DNA of 64,000 nucleotides from Theristus sp. LFF4_11 (GCA_030248135.1 JASANC010005309.1:117585-181584); one strand, 5' to 3'; shown: positions 13,201 through 24,182, numbered from the stretch's first letter. A program made the numbers and translations. Notes: generated by a model not told the origin, from the letters alone.

Positions 13201-16200
13201 ACCTGTTGATGGGGATGGGGATGGGGATGTGGACTGGTTTGGCGTTGAGTTGTTTTGCTATTGAATGCGGGGTTTACCTTTGTTTCTGAACTCTTGTCGT
13301 TTCTTTGATCTTATTGTCATATTTCACCAGAGAATAGAAATGTTGAGATCGTGAGGGTGTGGGTATTTGGTTTCAGATGAAGCTGACATGCTACGCAAGG
13401 TCTCCGACATCAGTAACGCGTCAACCGCATCAAGAACAATGCCCTCGATCGTGATTGGTCATTCCGTTCACGTGTCGGTGAGACGAATTGGGTTTATTTT
13501 TCAACTTTTCAGTTTTGAAAAACTAAAACAACTAAACAATAAAAAAAAACGAAAAGTTGAACAACTCCTAGTCTGTGCTGTGACTAATCCCGCGTTCACA
13601 GAGAATCCAAGGAGTCGCCTTATTTATGTAGCCATTGTGTATGACCTATTTTTTCAAACGTGTCCCACAAAAGTGACGTCATGTGCCGCAAAACATGCGC
13701 TTCTCGTTCACTGCAAACCAGACTTTCCGTTTAGCCGGTTTCTTCTCGCAAACAAATGGTGAATGTCGAATCAGTCACACCAAACTGACATAGTTTTAGT
13801 GCCTGTACTTTGACAAACGGGCGTTTCTAAAGCACATGACGTCATGTTAGTCGGGACACGTTTGAATCAATGCACAATACAATGTGCGGCAGGTGCGCCA
13901 CGCCTACGCCCACCAGCAGTGGTCGGTGTGGAAGCCGCTGGACGCGCAGCCGAACACGGTCGTGTCGCTCGACAACGACGATCGCAACTTCGACTCGGAA
14001 CCGTTCGCAGTCGATGTCGACGGTCGACTGGTCGAACAGCACGCGTTTTCGTCGAATCACGACGCGGTGTTCGCCGGTGCGGCCGCGCCGGCGACTCGTC
14101 GCGATTCGGCGCTGGCGACCGACCACGGCGGCTTGTCGCGGCATTCGTCGTTCGGAAGTCGGTGATGACTGTTTTTGTTTGTTTTTTGTTGAAACTACTA
14201 GAAGTGAGGGTGTGCTATTTTTTTTACGAAAGAAGAGAAGAGCAAAATTCGGATTGGCGCGCTCAGACTGCGCTACGAGTGCGCGTCTCCGTTGTGGTTC
14301 GCGTGTGTGTGGATTTAGTTTAGCAGGCACGAATTTGACCATTGATTTTCTTTGCAACCAAGTTCTTTGACTGACCGACAACAAGTTCGAAAACAACACA
14401 ACATACTTAAAAATGGAATGTCCAAAAACGCGATTCGAAAAGTTTAGCGTGGTTTTTATAACATCACAGGTACCCGCTCAGCGCCCGCCTTTCCAGCTGC
14501 CAAACTCCGGCATCAGCAACAGCAACTGCAAAATGTACCCTGGGACCCGCAAAGTGCCGGTTTCTTTGGAACCCCGCGTACCACGCGCGCCATGACGATC
14601 ACTTCCGCAGAAAACGCCGCAAACGGCGAAAATACCCCTCAGCGACCGATTGATCCCTGTGGTGCTCCGAGCAATCATGATACGCTCGATCCCCGCTGGG
14701 CGTTGCCACGATTCTCCAGCTATCTACCGACCTGCTCTGAATTTGGACCCGTTATTGTACCCGTTGAGAAACATCCCGTTATAGAGCGGGCACTACGGAA
14801 TCTGGATCGAATGGCACCAACGGAGGTGCAAACTATCGGCGTCCTTTATGTCGCACCGGGACAAACGACCGAACAGCAGATACTGGCGAATGAGGGTGGT
14901 GGGGGTGAGAGGTGAGCTTGGCCAGAAGGTTTAGGGCGTTTTCACAGCGGGAATGCGGAAATGAGGTGATCATGCTCATAGAACGGCACTGAAACATCAG
15001 AACTCCACACACACAAACAAACACTCAGGCACACATTCGACATGTGGTAGCGTATTTTTGCTGGTCCCTGTGCAGCCCAGAACAGAAGACTTTCTAAATT
15101 GGGCGCGTGGTCTCTCGAGAAGGACTTTGTTTGGAAACCCAGAGCTCTTCCCCCAGAAACTCATTCCATTTCAGATACAGCCGATTCGTGGCTGGTCTCG
15201 GCACTGTTTGGCCGTTGGTTGACGTCGCCGAGCTGGGCGATGTTTTAGCGCAAACTAATAACGAAACGACGTTCATTGGTGGACTGAGTCGAACGGGTAA
15301 AGATGGCCAATACACGTACGTGTGGAGTGACGCGACTACACAGGTGGTGTTTTTCTTTGAATTTTTCATTCATTGTTGGGTTTGTGCAAGAAAAGTTTCT
15401 TGGTTTATCCCTAATCAACAGTATACCTTTGGTTCCTTTCACGCAGCATCGAACCCGATTTCCCACTAGATGGTTTTTGCACATCAGCAGATCATGTTGC
15501 ACAATAATAATACTCCACGCGAACAAACCTGTGCGCAGTGTGGACGCAGGAAATCAGCAGCCGTGAGATGGTTTGAAAAACTGACGTATTTTTGTCAGAT
15601 CTGCTGGCACGTGGCGACACTGATGCCAAGCGCCGACAGTAATCAGCACAAGAAACGGCACATCGGCAACGATTTAGTGGTGCTCGTTTACAACGACAGT
15701 GGGCAGCCGTTTGCGCTCGACACAGTCACCGGTCAGTGGAGCGCGATTGATTTCTAAGCAGCAATCAGCGTCTACCTGAATGTGAATCAACTGTTGTGTT
15801 TTTGGGTCAAATTTCCAGTTTCTGTCTGTTTCAAGGCCAGTGCATTCACGTGCTCGTGCTGGTGCGACCGAACGACAACGACACGTACACGGTGACGTTG
15901 CACGCAAAAGATGAGGTTTGTTTCGTTGACTCGCTGATTGCTGCATCGTGAACCGGCTTCGCACGACAGTGTTGTGTGTAGGGGTGGTAAAAAACGTTTT
16001 TTTTCAAATCCATGTATATAAAACGGTTTTTTATACCGCGTCCGGTTCTTTATACCCGGTTTTTTTACCGACCCAGTATCTGAAGAATCTTGTGATTGCG
16101 ACAATTTCTGGTACTCTGATTTTACGCAAACCGCTGAATAATGAGTAAAAGACCACAATTCTAGCCAGAAACTGTAGGTGTTTCAATGGAAACGTATTCC

Positions 16201-17463
16201 AATCTTGATTTTATTTGAATCGGTGGCGCTTAGAGAGAATGCAGCATCAGAAAAATTATCAGATGCGAGTTTAAAACAAAAAAACTAACGCAAGACAGAT
16301 TGACATGTGCAACAGCAAGGTATGTGATACATGCAAATCAATTGAACTGACACGATCGAGAGATATGTAACTGCACAACAATTTCACCGCGTTTCTTAAT
16401 AAAAGATCACCGAAAGACAAAAAGAATCACGAACCCGCACAGACGAAAGAAGTGAACCAAGAACAAAATTGAAAGAGCAAAAAAATCAGATGGAGATTCG
16501 GGTCACTATCACCAGTACAACAGCACGACGACATCACCAACAAAACTTTGAGCAATTTCCGAGTTCAAAGACACAAAATTTCAGGAAATTTGACTGAATA
16601 AATATTAGCCATTCACCCGATTTTTGTCTATTCATCATCATCATAAGTATCATCAATGCAGTCGTCACCATCATCATCAGTGAAGTCGTCATCAGAGCTG
16701 TCCACACAATTTGCCGATGCAAGCGCAGCAATGTTCTCAGTGGCAGCAGCTGACGCTGCCGACGGGGACTGCGAATCCGTGCTGTCGCAGTTTGACGGCA
16801 ACGATTCCGTGCTGTTGCCAGCAACACTTGATACGGGTCTCAGGGTGCTTTATTTATACTAAGAGCGTGAATTGTGTTCTACGGAACATCAAGTTATGAA
16901 GTGGCGAAAATGAAAATTGAAATGGATATGCGGAATACAGTGCATTTTGAGTGATTTCAAAAATGGAAATTTGGGTCTTTCGGCGGTATAAAAAACCGGA
17001 AAAAACCAAAATTTACGCGGTAAAATATCGGTATATTATTTTGGCCATTTTTTGGCGCTGGTATAAAAAACCGTTTATACCGTTTTTTATACCGAAAAAA
17101 AAACGTTTTTTATACCGACCCACCCCTAGTTGTGTGTCACATTAGAGTGGAAGCTGTAACGTTTTGACATTTCTGCCGCTTCTTTGCCCACCGGCCATTC
17201 GCACCCAGATCACGCGTTGTCTGGCGCTGAAGCAGTGCGTGGTGCGTGACTCGCTCGCTGCACTGGTCTGCCGTCAGCTGTGCATGCGCGCGACGCTGTC
17301 AGCGAGCATCTGGCGTGCGCACGTCGACGACCCCGAGCGGCCGCACGTCGCGCACTCCGTCCGCCGTCTGCGACAGATCAGAGCGGCGAAGGCAAAGTGC
17401 TGCACGTCGGCGGCGACGCCGGAGACGGCCAACGCAACCGGCACCTTTGTCGATTGGCTCTGA
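1259..17463 (+). CDS. TSC2: Tuberin (TSC2), GTPase-activating protein for Rheb
   Basis: Tuberin is the catalytic subunit of the TSC complex; it drives Rheb GTP hydrolysis at the lysosome and so restrains mTORC1. Proposed exons: 1259-1492, 2054-2339, 3344-3801, 4022-4439, 4690-4818, 5292-5530, 5831-6136, 6523-6651, 7054-about 7318, about 7610-7751, 7798-8010, 8172-8344, 8586-about 8862, 9930-10061, 10220-10298, 10683-10828, 11135-11393, 11717-11981, 12396-12559, 12960-13182, 13377-13477, 13893-14157, 14470-14911, 15175-15343, 15599-15731, 15836-15915, 17209-17463 (about 1,990 aa; human about 1,800). Helical-repeat segments match human tuberin (VVRGAVYFLGMGLWG; YEVLVCLHRLVTKFG; RRVALRIKALRVL). 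The Rap-GAP domain has IGVLYVAPGQ, GLSRTGKDGQYTYVW, HVATLMPSA and KKRHIGNDLVVLVYNDSG, keeping the asparagine thumb in GND. The C-terminal basic helix (HSVRRLRQIRAAKAK) matches the calmodulin-binding end. Exon 1 and the borders near 7.3-7.7 and 8.9 kb are the weakest; other phases agree. Confidence 0.93.
2382..2530. mobile_element. MITE-like inverted-repeat element in a TSC2 intron
   Basis: The left end reads GTTTTTTGTGCGTACGCAC. The right end, read on the other strand, is GTTTTTCGTCCGTACGCAC, so the two form terminal inverted repeats about 150 bp apart. A TA dinucleotide flanks each end, which would fit Tc1/mariner-type insertion. No coding capacity. Confidence 0.6.
2553..2790 (+). repeat. 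Dispersed repeat, copy A (inverted partner at 50.05-50.28 kb)
   Basis: About 240 bp in a TSC2 intron that reappears in inverted orientation near 50045-50280 in a MAGI intron. Shared blocks are AAGGCGGGATCAGTCGCAGA, GACTAGGAGTTGT, GCGCGCTCCTTGCA and AAAGCTGCCATGTTTA. A shorter, diverged fragment lies near 13560. No open frame of interest. Confidence 0.65.
5132..5241. mobile_element. Palindromic MITE, family TTAGCTGATTGGTTG, copy 1
   Basis: Ends TTAGCTGATTGGTTG and CCAACCAATCAGCTAA are inverted repeats, and inner parts (ACCACGTGAT / ATCACGTGGT) also pair, so nearly the whole 110 bp folds into a hairpin. Other copies are at 9794-9918 and 59719-59852. It lies in the TSC2 intron before exon 5292-5530. 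Confidence 0.7.
6906..6985 (-). repeat. Possible tRNA-derived SINE head
   Basis: Read on the - strand, this intronic stretch has an A-box-like GGCCTGGGTGGTAGTTCG and, about 35 bases on, a B-box-like GGGATCGAGACCC, the spacing of a Pol III internal promoter. I cannot fold it into a convincing functional tRNA cloverleaf, so I call it a SINE-type relic rather than a tRNA gene. Confidence 0.35.
9012..9490. mobile_element. hAT-like non-autonomous element with G-tracts and 8-bp target duplication
   Basis: Ends are CATAGTTGTTC (9012-9022) and GAACAACTATG (9480-9490). The same 8 bp, TGGTCCGC, lies immediately outside both ends (9004-9011 and 9491-9498), an exact target-site duplication of the size made by hAT transposases. 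The interior is non-coding: long G-runs near both ends, arranged so the ends can pair, and repeats of GATA/GATAGCT in between. It sits in the long TSC2 intron between about 8.9 and 9.93 kb. Confidence 0.75.
9794..9918. mobile_element. Palindromic MITE, family TTAGCTGATTGGTTG, copy 2
   Basis: Related to the copies at 5132-5241 and 59719-59852. ATCAGCTGATTAGTTGG and GATCACGTGAT on the left pair with ATCACGTGATCACCAACCAA on the right; the shared core GGCGGAGTCTGTC is present. Its right end is only about 11 bp before the TSC2 splice acceptor at 9929. Confidence 0.65.
11519..11639. mobile_element. MITE, family CAAACACACTGGCA, copy 1
   Basis: The left end CAAGCAAGCGCACTGGCA and right end TGCCAGTGCGTTTGCTTG are near-perfect inverted repeats around 85 bp of non-coding filler, within a TSC2 intron. 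Related ends occur at 19072-19123, 56058-56171, 61622-61701 and 63582-63664. Confidence 0.65.
12761..12895. repeat. Dispersed repeat, GCGGTTTCGCC family, copy 1
   Basis: TGCGGTTTCGCCAGGTAGACGC followed by CATACCGCG and GGCTCGTCAGT blocks recurs at 27211-27345 in the same block order, ending in a CATCAGC motif. Both copies are outside exons. The type of element is not clear. Confidence 0.55.
13642..13880. mobile_element. Inverted-terminal element, family TCAAACGTGTCCC, copy 1
   Basis: TCAAACGTGTCCC (13654-13666) and GGGACACGTTTGA (13853-13865) are exact inverted repeats. The interior (AAACCAGACTTTCCGTTTAGCC, GTGCCTGTACTTTGACAAACGG) recurs at 18408-18620. It lies in a TSC2 intron and its similarity ends about 12 bp before the acceptor of exon 13893-14157. 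Confidence 0.7.
15979..17128. mobile_element. hAT-type element with 8-bp target duplication in the last TSC2 intron
   Basis: Starts TAGGGGTGGTAAAAAACG and ends GACCCACCCCTA, with long inverted-repeat tails built on AAAACGTTTTTTT and TATACCG blocks. The 8-bp duplication GTTGTGTG is exact on both sides (15971-15978 and 17129-17136), the hAT signature, and the TIR start fits hAT ends. The 1.15-kb body has no full transposase. On the - strand a short open stretch (about 16855 to 16625) ends in an acidic tail (DDDFTDDDGDDC) and could be a fragment of the original coding region. It makes up most of the intron between exons 15836-15915 and 17209-17463. Confidence 0.85.
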
Positions 17464-18144
17464 TCGTGGTGGTTGTTGTTCGGTTGAGGTTTTCTAGCCA
17501 TAAACTTGAGGCTCCTGTTCTGGTGATGATGTTCGTTTCGCAATGAAACGTCAATATAATGTTTGTGGTGAATTGCTCTACAACAGAACAACGACTACGT
17601 TCGTTATGAATTCGCACAGCGCCGTTAAACACAGGCTCGAATCGTGTTTTTTTCATGTCTCGGTGCTTGATTTTTGTGATTGGTTTTTTCCTGAGTACTG
17701 CTCTTGAATCTGACAAGAGCAGATTGATTGGTTTGTTGGATGCATCGCGTGACATTGATGGCGATGAAAGCTTTCTGACAAGAAATGTCGAGAAATTGAT
17801 CCTTTCAGAAACTGGCCACTTTGCCGCACTGTTATGTTTAGCCTTGTAGCCTTGTTGAGAGCATGCCTTATATTTCTTGTTAGGAGCGGTGTGCTTGGTT
17901 GGTTTATTAGTTATTTTGTTTTGTGTTTTACCTGGTTGACCGAACCTGACTGATTTGTTTGATTGAAATTCATATTGAATTGACCGAACAAAAGAAATAA
18001 ATGCTCATTATCATGCATTTTATGGGGCTGGTGTCAGTTGCTTTTCTGGTCGCCTTCTTCATATGGCGCGTTACGGTCTTTTGAAACTTTTGCGGTAAAA
18101 TCAGTCGTGTTTTTGTAAAGTCAACCAATTTTTTTCCAAGCGAT
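17464..18144 (+). other. TSC2 3' UTR and spacer to the NUDT14-like gene
   Basis: No further coding exon is visible. The TSC2 stop is at 17461-17463, a canonical polyadenylation hexamer sits at 17996-18001, and the next gene begins at 18145 on the same strand. Confidence 0.5.
17996..18001 (+). terminator. Putative poly(A) signal of TSC2
   Basis: AATAAA about 530 bp after the TSC2 stop and about 145 bp before the next start codon. A GT-rich stretch follows (GGCTGGTGTCAGTTGC), as expected downstream of a cleavage site. It is the best-placed hexamer I found in the spacer. Confidence 0.4.
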
Positions 18145-21100
18145 ATGGATGCAATCACAAACGTACATTTCGAATCGGTCACCAGTTCGCGGTATTTATG
18201 TCCGATTCGTATGCGCTTTGAGCAGGTAAAGTCGTCGTTTTTTTATGTAGTGTTGCTGTTATTCTTCGTACAATATTGTAGAGACGCAGATGTGGGGACT
18301 GAAATTGCTTGCGAATAGAAACACTGAAAGTGCACTTTTTTTTGCATTTTGGAGTTCTGAGTTAGCGTTCTGATTGGCAAGATTTCAAATCTGCTGGCAT
18401 GTAGCTGTGACCTATTTTTTAAACGTGTCCCATTTTTAAACGTCATGTGCCGCCAAACATGCGCTTGCCGTTCACAGCAAACCAGACTTTCCGTTTAGCC
18501 GATTTCTTCCCGTAAACAAATGGTGCATATCGAATCAGTCACACCAAACTGACATTTTAGTGCCTGTACTTTGACAAACGGGCGTTTTAGTCTGGACACG
18601 TTTGAATAAATCCACAATACCTACCTTGTAAGATTGGGGGGAGGGGCTGGCCGTCTAATGGTTGAAATAAAAAGTCAAGAGTGGAATTGTAACCATTTTA
18701 CTGATACTTTTTCGATATTAGGAAAAGTAAACGACAAATAAAAATAAGCCAGAAAATCCAAAACTAATGTCAAACGCTAATTGATCACACCAACAAATAT
18801 TATGACAACACAAATGAATATACACGCATTTCGAATAGTTCTGGTTGAAATTTTAACTTTGACAAATAACTTTGCAAAATAATCTTTTACCTCAGTTTAA
18901 CCCTGTTTCTGATCTGTGCGACTGAAATTACGACGCAAAACAAAGTCAAAGCATTGTAAATAACTAAGAATAGCAATTGTATTGTATGCAATAGCAGCCA
19001 GCTTGGATGCTTGTGTGTTCATCATGTATAAACTCAATAGTCAAGGAGGGTTTGATGGTGTACAGTGTCTCCCAAACAAACACACAGTCACACAGCGCGT
19101 GTGTGCTTTACCAGTGTGTTTGGCTCTGAAAATACCACACGAAATAATATGTATGTACATTGAGGAAAGCGCGCGGTTCTTGAGTAAATTGAGGAAAGTT
19201 CCGATTAGAACTTTGTTCACGATGTGCTTGGTGATGTCGTTTTCTTAGCTGACATGTTTATTATTTATCATCAGTTGTTCACTTGTTGACCGTTCGCTCA
19301 CTGCTCTTGCATTATAGCGCTGGTGCATTGCGATTGAAAAAGTGATGCATCAGCAGCAAGAACCTCTCGGCCTCTTGCTTGTTCAGCGGCTCGCACGTGT
19401 ACGTACCATCTCCGGTGATATAAGGTAGGCATACGGTAGTTGTAGTGTGCTCGTGTGTCGGTGTGCTGTTCGGCGTTGAGGTTTTCGTGTTTTCCTGCAT
19501 AGCAATGTGTCGCGAATTAGATCAAAAATGCGTATCAAATCATTTTTTCAATGTTACACAGTCGCAAACACAAACATACTGACAGGTGGCAGCAAAGCAT
19601 GTGCATTGCAGTTATAGCGCGGTCGGCTTGTACATAAAGTGTCACTGCTACACTGTAACGATTTTTCACAACACAGAACTTCAAACTTTTCACAAAAAAA
19701 CAGTGCAATTAGTTGACGCTTTGTGAAGCTTTTGGCCACAATTTTCTTTAAACAACAATCTTCTATATTTCTTCACACCAGCGACCGACCATGTGGACTC
19801 AAAAGCTTCACAAAGCTGCAACTTATGATGTTTCAGTGGTTTTTTTTTGTAAAAAGTTGAATGAAGTTTTGTGAATTTTGCTTCTGAGTGTGGCTGATTT
19901 TCAGCCGTTCATCGCAGTGGGATTTATTTTTAACGCTAAAAAGTAGCTTAGCGTCACCGACTCGCATCCAAGAACGACAAGATTGTGCTGACGCGCTGTG
20001 ATTGTTCTGGCTTCACTCACACAGCTGTCACACAATCTTGGGGGTTTGGTTTGGTTGACGCTGCAACATTTTTACTGCAACATCAACAAGACAAAGTGAA
20101 TATGGTGAATTTACAAAAAAAGTAGCTTAGCGTCACCAACTCCGGTGTCAGCAGTTTCGACGCCCGCCATGATTCTCGACTCTGGTGAATTGTCGTGGTG
20201 GTGGTGCCTCCACGGCCAGAGCTGCTCGGTCGCTGCGATTAATATCACGGGTATACAGACGATCAACAGAGTCAATAGCGGACGATACAAGTGCATTGTG
20301 TGCTTTTGGAGAGTATAACTGACGTTTCGAGATCGAGAATATAAGTGACGCGTTCGTCGTTGAATTCGTCAAATCTCTGGCAGAAGAGCTTTTTGACTTA
20401 AATATCGAGAGAAAAGGCATGGAATGAAGCATAAGAACGAATGGAGCTTCTTGAAATATCATTTCAGAGAATGGTTAATTAGAAACGATAAAAACACGTG
20501 ATCCGTCAAGTACGTATACAGGGTGGACGAAAAAAATGCCTAAACACTATAAATGAGTTACGCTGGCACACAATATTCAAAAAGTTGACTAAAATAAGCT
20601 TTGGTCTGTGAAAAGTTGACAATCAGTCAAACGAACTAAATGAATTGGTTGGATATCAGTGCACAAAACACGTCTTTTTGGTTTGAAATAGTTTTTGATC
20701 ACCCTGTAGTTATGATTGCGCGTCTTGTTGATCGTAATAATTTAAACTAGCAATCAATACGAGAACTTTTGTCGGTCACGCACGACATTCTTAGGTGAAA
20801 CCACTTAAACCATTCTGAGATGGTTTTTCGTAGATTGGACTGGCATTCTCTTCAGAAAGTTAGTTTGTTTATCCACTGTTTAATCAGTAGAATTGGTCGT
20901 GCATGAAACCGAACAATTGGGTTTTTACAAGCGTCAAATGCACGCAAACCCATAGCGACTTTTGTGTCCCTGCCTGGTGCAGATTGCTTTTTTACGTCAT
21001 TTCTTTTTAGATTTAACTACCAAAAAGAATTATAAGATTGCTTCTGGTAAAAGTTCGATCCACCTGGTAGCTGCTCGCACTAACCAGCTGGGAAGCGTCA

Positions 21101-24100
21101 GCTTGGCTTTTTCCACCCACTGTCAGACCGCAAAAGAAGTGAACTTGCATTCATTCCTTTTTTGTGCGACTAATTGCTGTGAAGCCGCAAAAGCTTCATT
21201 CCGCCAAACCTCGTGGTTTCACGTTAAAAAACATTGATGACTGCGCGCGCTTCATCATCCCAATGGAAATATTATGGGCCAATTAGCAGGATGCACTTCA
21301 TCAGTTAAAGAGGCGAATGGCTAAAAGTTACAGCCCACGCTACTACACCCCACAATAAAGTTGCTGTTTTTAATGGTCAGAAGCGGTCCTCCAGGATCAT
21401 GTGATTGCATAATTGCTGGTTGTTCATCGCTTTTGATCGCGTGCAAATGAGAAAGAAAAATTCTGAAAATAGTGTTTGCTCTGGTTGATCGAACAATAAA
21501 ATGCAACTGAATGCTAACGGAATGCTCGAAAAAAAAACAGAAAAGGAAAATAGCTCGCTCGTTATGGATCAGGGACAATTGATATTGCGAGTTACATAAC
21601 ACTGAAATACATATATACGGCATCGTTGATTGGTTAAACCAGCATCAGCATGATGTAGAAAATCAGCGGTGTTTGCACCGGCGTGATACAGCTAATCAAC
21701 CTGCTGCTAATGATGATTCGAGTCAGTGTTTCATGGGGTATAAACTACCGTGCTGAAAGCATTGCGACCGAAATGACGGCACATGCTTCAAAAAAACTTG
21801 TTATGCACAAACACCAGATTTTCAGGTTACGTTGATCCATTGACTTGTAAAGAAATACGCGTGATGGTGATACGATCAGCCAAACAGACCGTCTGGTGCT
21901 TGTGTGGTTGAAATGCATATGACGTCATTTTGGTCAGACAGGTTTATATGATCAATAGAAGTTCACAAATATGATCAATAATATATTGATAGGAAGGCAA
22001 TCAGCGAACCTGGGACCTGATGGTGACGCATGACAGTGTGTTCGCAGTGCTCTATCACGTTCAACGGCGGTCGCTCATCTTTGTGCAACAATTTCGTCCC
22101 GGTTATTTTTTGGTGGTTACTGTCGATTGTCCTTTATTTTGGAATTCTGAACTTTCTGAATAACCAGTTCAGGAAATTTTTGGTTCTCCATGTGCGGCCA
22201 CAGTAAAAATGTTTCCCAAGAAGTCTGAAGATTGTGCACCGTCGTTATAAGCACAGTGATGTTGCATCTTCAGAAACACACACGATATTTACAACATGTC
22301 ATCCGTATTACAGCGCCCGCATGTCATCCATATTACACTATTAATACACATACAACGGTTTCACTTTCAAAGATGGACCGAAATCGAAACTACAGTTCAC
22401 GAAATTCTAAAATGAACAAATCCTTCTTCAGCTTGGCTAAGTTCGTGGTCACGCATAAATGCGTAAAAACGATGTTCAACGACAATTTTTGCATTGTGAG
22501 AGCTGCGGACTGACACCGCGAGTGGTGGACACTGTTTTTGCGGTTTCTTTCTTCAGCTGTTTACGCGAATTCCGTCGTGACCAACGCTGATCCGAATCCG
22601 GAGACGTGGAATAAAATCGATTGGTCGAAAGTGCCTGCGTCAGTGGTCAGCAAATCAGCAAAACAAGGAATTTGAAAGATCTCGAATCTTCAAAAAGCTC
22701 AAAAATGTCACCCAGGGCATTACGGTGGAGTTTTGTGCCGGTATCACCGACAAGGCAACCAACGACCTGACTTTAGTGGTGCAAGAAGAAATCCTAGAGG
22801 AGTGTGGCTATCGAGTACCGTTGGATAAATTAGAGCGAATCACGAGTCACAGGTTTTTAGGGTTTGCAGTTGTATTGTTTTTTGTTTTATTTTGTGATTT
22901 GAACGGTTTTGTTACGCATTGAGCGCAACAAAAACAGTGACAAGTGCGTCCGTCGGAAAACGAGTGGATGCTTGCACCGACTGCTCGTTGCGATCCGCAT
23001 TCAGGTGTGGTTTCTGACATCCGTTTGGCCGCCGCACTAAACGCACAGCGACAGCGGGCTTGCTGTTGTTTTGCGGCTGGCCAGTGTTCCAACTCATATC
23101 AGTTCCCCGCCGAGAGCTGCATGGCAGTCATACGACTGCTTTTAATGTGAGTGCTCTGGTACGCGTTTATCGCCGCGGTGAGGCGGATGCTAGAGACGCA
23201 CCTGCCGGGTTACCAAGGAGCTCCACTTGCGGTGGAGAGAGACGCGCACCAGCAGCCGCAAACAGCGGGCTTGATGCGTAACTGCGCCCGGCAAGCGCCA
23301 CGCACTTGTTCATGTGACAATGGATGGTGTGCTCGCTAACTACGATCCACTTGCACCAGCAGTTATCTATCTACACCCAAATGCATTATTATTTATTACG
23401 CAGATCGGGCGTCGGCACAGGCGGCGGCAGGCAGACCATGTTTTATGCAGAGGTGGACGAATCGATGAAAGTGGGCGATGCCGGCGGCGGAGTGGACGAC
23501 GAACGAATTGAGCTGCTTTATGTTGGTGATGGTGCTGGTTTGTGTGTGTGTGCCTGTGTGTTTGTGGTGCGTTTGTGTGTGCCTGCGTGTTTGTGTGTGT
23601 GCACCGACGTCCGAGCGAGCCATCGCCGTCTTCTGGCGGTGGTCAAACACACATCGTAAATCGTACACGTGCAACACGGCTAATGCCGAGGCCTAATTGC
23701 GTTGTTGTTTATTGCTGCACTGCAGAAAGATATCGTATTTGGAATTTTTTCGCAATGTCGCGTTAGCGACAGGCTGCATGCGAGTGATGTTTTTCGACCA
23801 CCGCCACAACGCTCGAACGCTCAGGTGCACTGCAAATTGCGGAATGCCAAACGCCTTTTTCCGCAGCGGCAGCAATAATGAGACAACCACAGTGTGCAGC
23901 GTCACCGTGTTATCTTCTGCACACAATCGAAAATATCGCATCCATTGTTCGTTTCATCTGTGACGTAACTGATAGAGAAAAAGAAGCGTTTTTCTCTTCA
24001 GGTGCCAATCAACGAACTCACCAAACTGATGTACGATGAGACCATTCCGAAACCAGCCGGTGTCATGTTTGGCGTGCTGTGGTTTTTACAAGAGCGAGCG

Positions 24101-24133
24101 CCGAAGTATGCGGATAAGACTGAGATGGAATAA
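18145..24133 (+). CDS. NUDT14: NUDT14-like UDP-sugar diphosphatase (Nudix hydrolase)
   Basis: This family hydrolyses UDP-glucose and ADP-ribose to the sugar phosphate and nucleoside monophosphate in the cytosol. Six exons agree in phase: 18145-18225, 21993-22101, 22557-22642, 22716-22852, 23404-23521, 24002-24133, giving 220 aa (human 222). Residue-level matches run end to end: SSRYLCPIRMRFEQ, TWDLMVTHDSVFAVLY, SLIFVQQFRPAVYA, ITVEFCAGITDK, SGVGTGGGRQTMFYAEV and KPAGVMFGVLWFL. The Nudix helix is EEILEECGY; the two metal-binding Glu of the EE pair are kept, while the usual Arg (Lys in human) is Glu here. The start codon gives the family's usual N-terminus. Intron 1 is 3.8 kb, far longer than the others, and holds repeats and a candidate gene on the opposite strand. 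Confidence 0.93.
18408..18620. mobile_element. Inverted-terminal element, family TCAAACGTGTCCC, copy 2
   Basis: Second copy of the element at 13642-13880, slightly decayed: TAAACGTGTCCC on the left and GGACACGTTTGA on the right, with the same interior blocks and the same outer sequence (GACCTATTTTTT at left, CCACAATAC at right). In NUDT14 intron 1. Confidence 0.7.
19072..19123. mobile_element. Short MITE, family CAAACACACTGGCA, copy 2
   Basis: CCAAACAAACACACAGTCAC on the left and CCAGTGTGTTTGG on the right form an imperfect hairpin of about 50 bp, in NUDT14 intron 1. It is the shortest and most decayed of the five copies. Confidence 0.4.
19312..20296 (-). CDS. Candidate small secreted peptide precursor nested in NUDT14 intron 1
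   Basis: I do not recognise this protein. Exon A starts at ATG 20296-20294; its first 21 residues look like a signal peptide (MHLYRPLLTLLIVCIPVILI followed by AATEQ), then a His-rich stretch WPWRHHHHDN. Exon B is proposed as 19312-19494, after an acceptor ending TATGCAG: a Thr/Pro-rich lead, then VCLPYITGDGTYTCEP, two Cys that could close a loop, then LNKQEAERFLLLMHHFFN and a stop. GTC or GTT donors that keep phase 0 exist after exon A, but neither is a strong consensus and extra exons cannot be excluded. It runs opposite to the host gene. Exon A ends inside a small local repeat, which lowers confidence. It may be a peptide hormone or secreted-factor precursor, or a chance pair of ORFs. Confidence 0.4.
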
Positions 24134-24176
24134 ATTGTGCAATTATTTTTTTTATTTCTATAAATTATTATTATTC

Positions 24177-24182
24177 AATAAA
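24177..24182 (+). terminator. Putative poly(A) signal of the NUDT14-like gene
   Basis: AATAAA 44 bp after the stop codon, in an A/T-rich 3' region. The next gene, UTP23, converges from the other strand and its stop is at 24419, so the two 3' ends share a spacer of about 285 bp. Confidence 0.6.

Noticed and set aside
13842..14399. - strand open frame of 185 codons
   Set aside because: Antisense shadow of TSC2 exon 13893-14157; low-complexity Arg/Val product with no recognisable family.
23324..23677. Overlapping frames rich in Cys/Val and His/Thr
   Set aside because: They arise from a GT-repeat tract just after NUDT14 exon 5; simple repeats give open frames in several phases.
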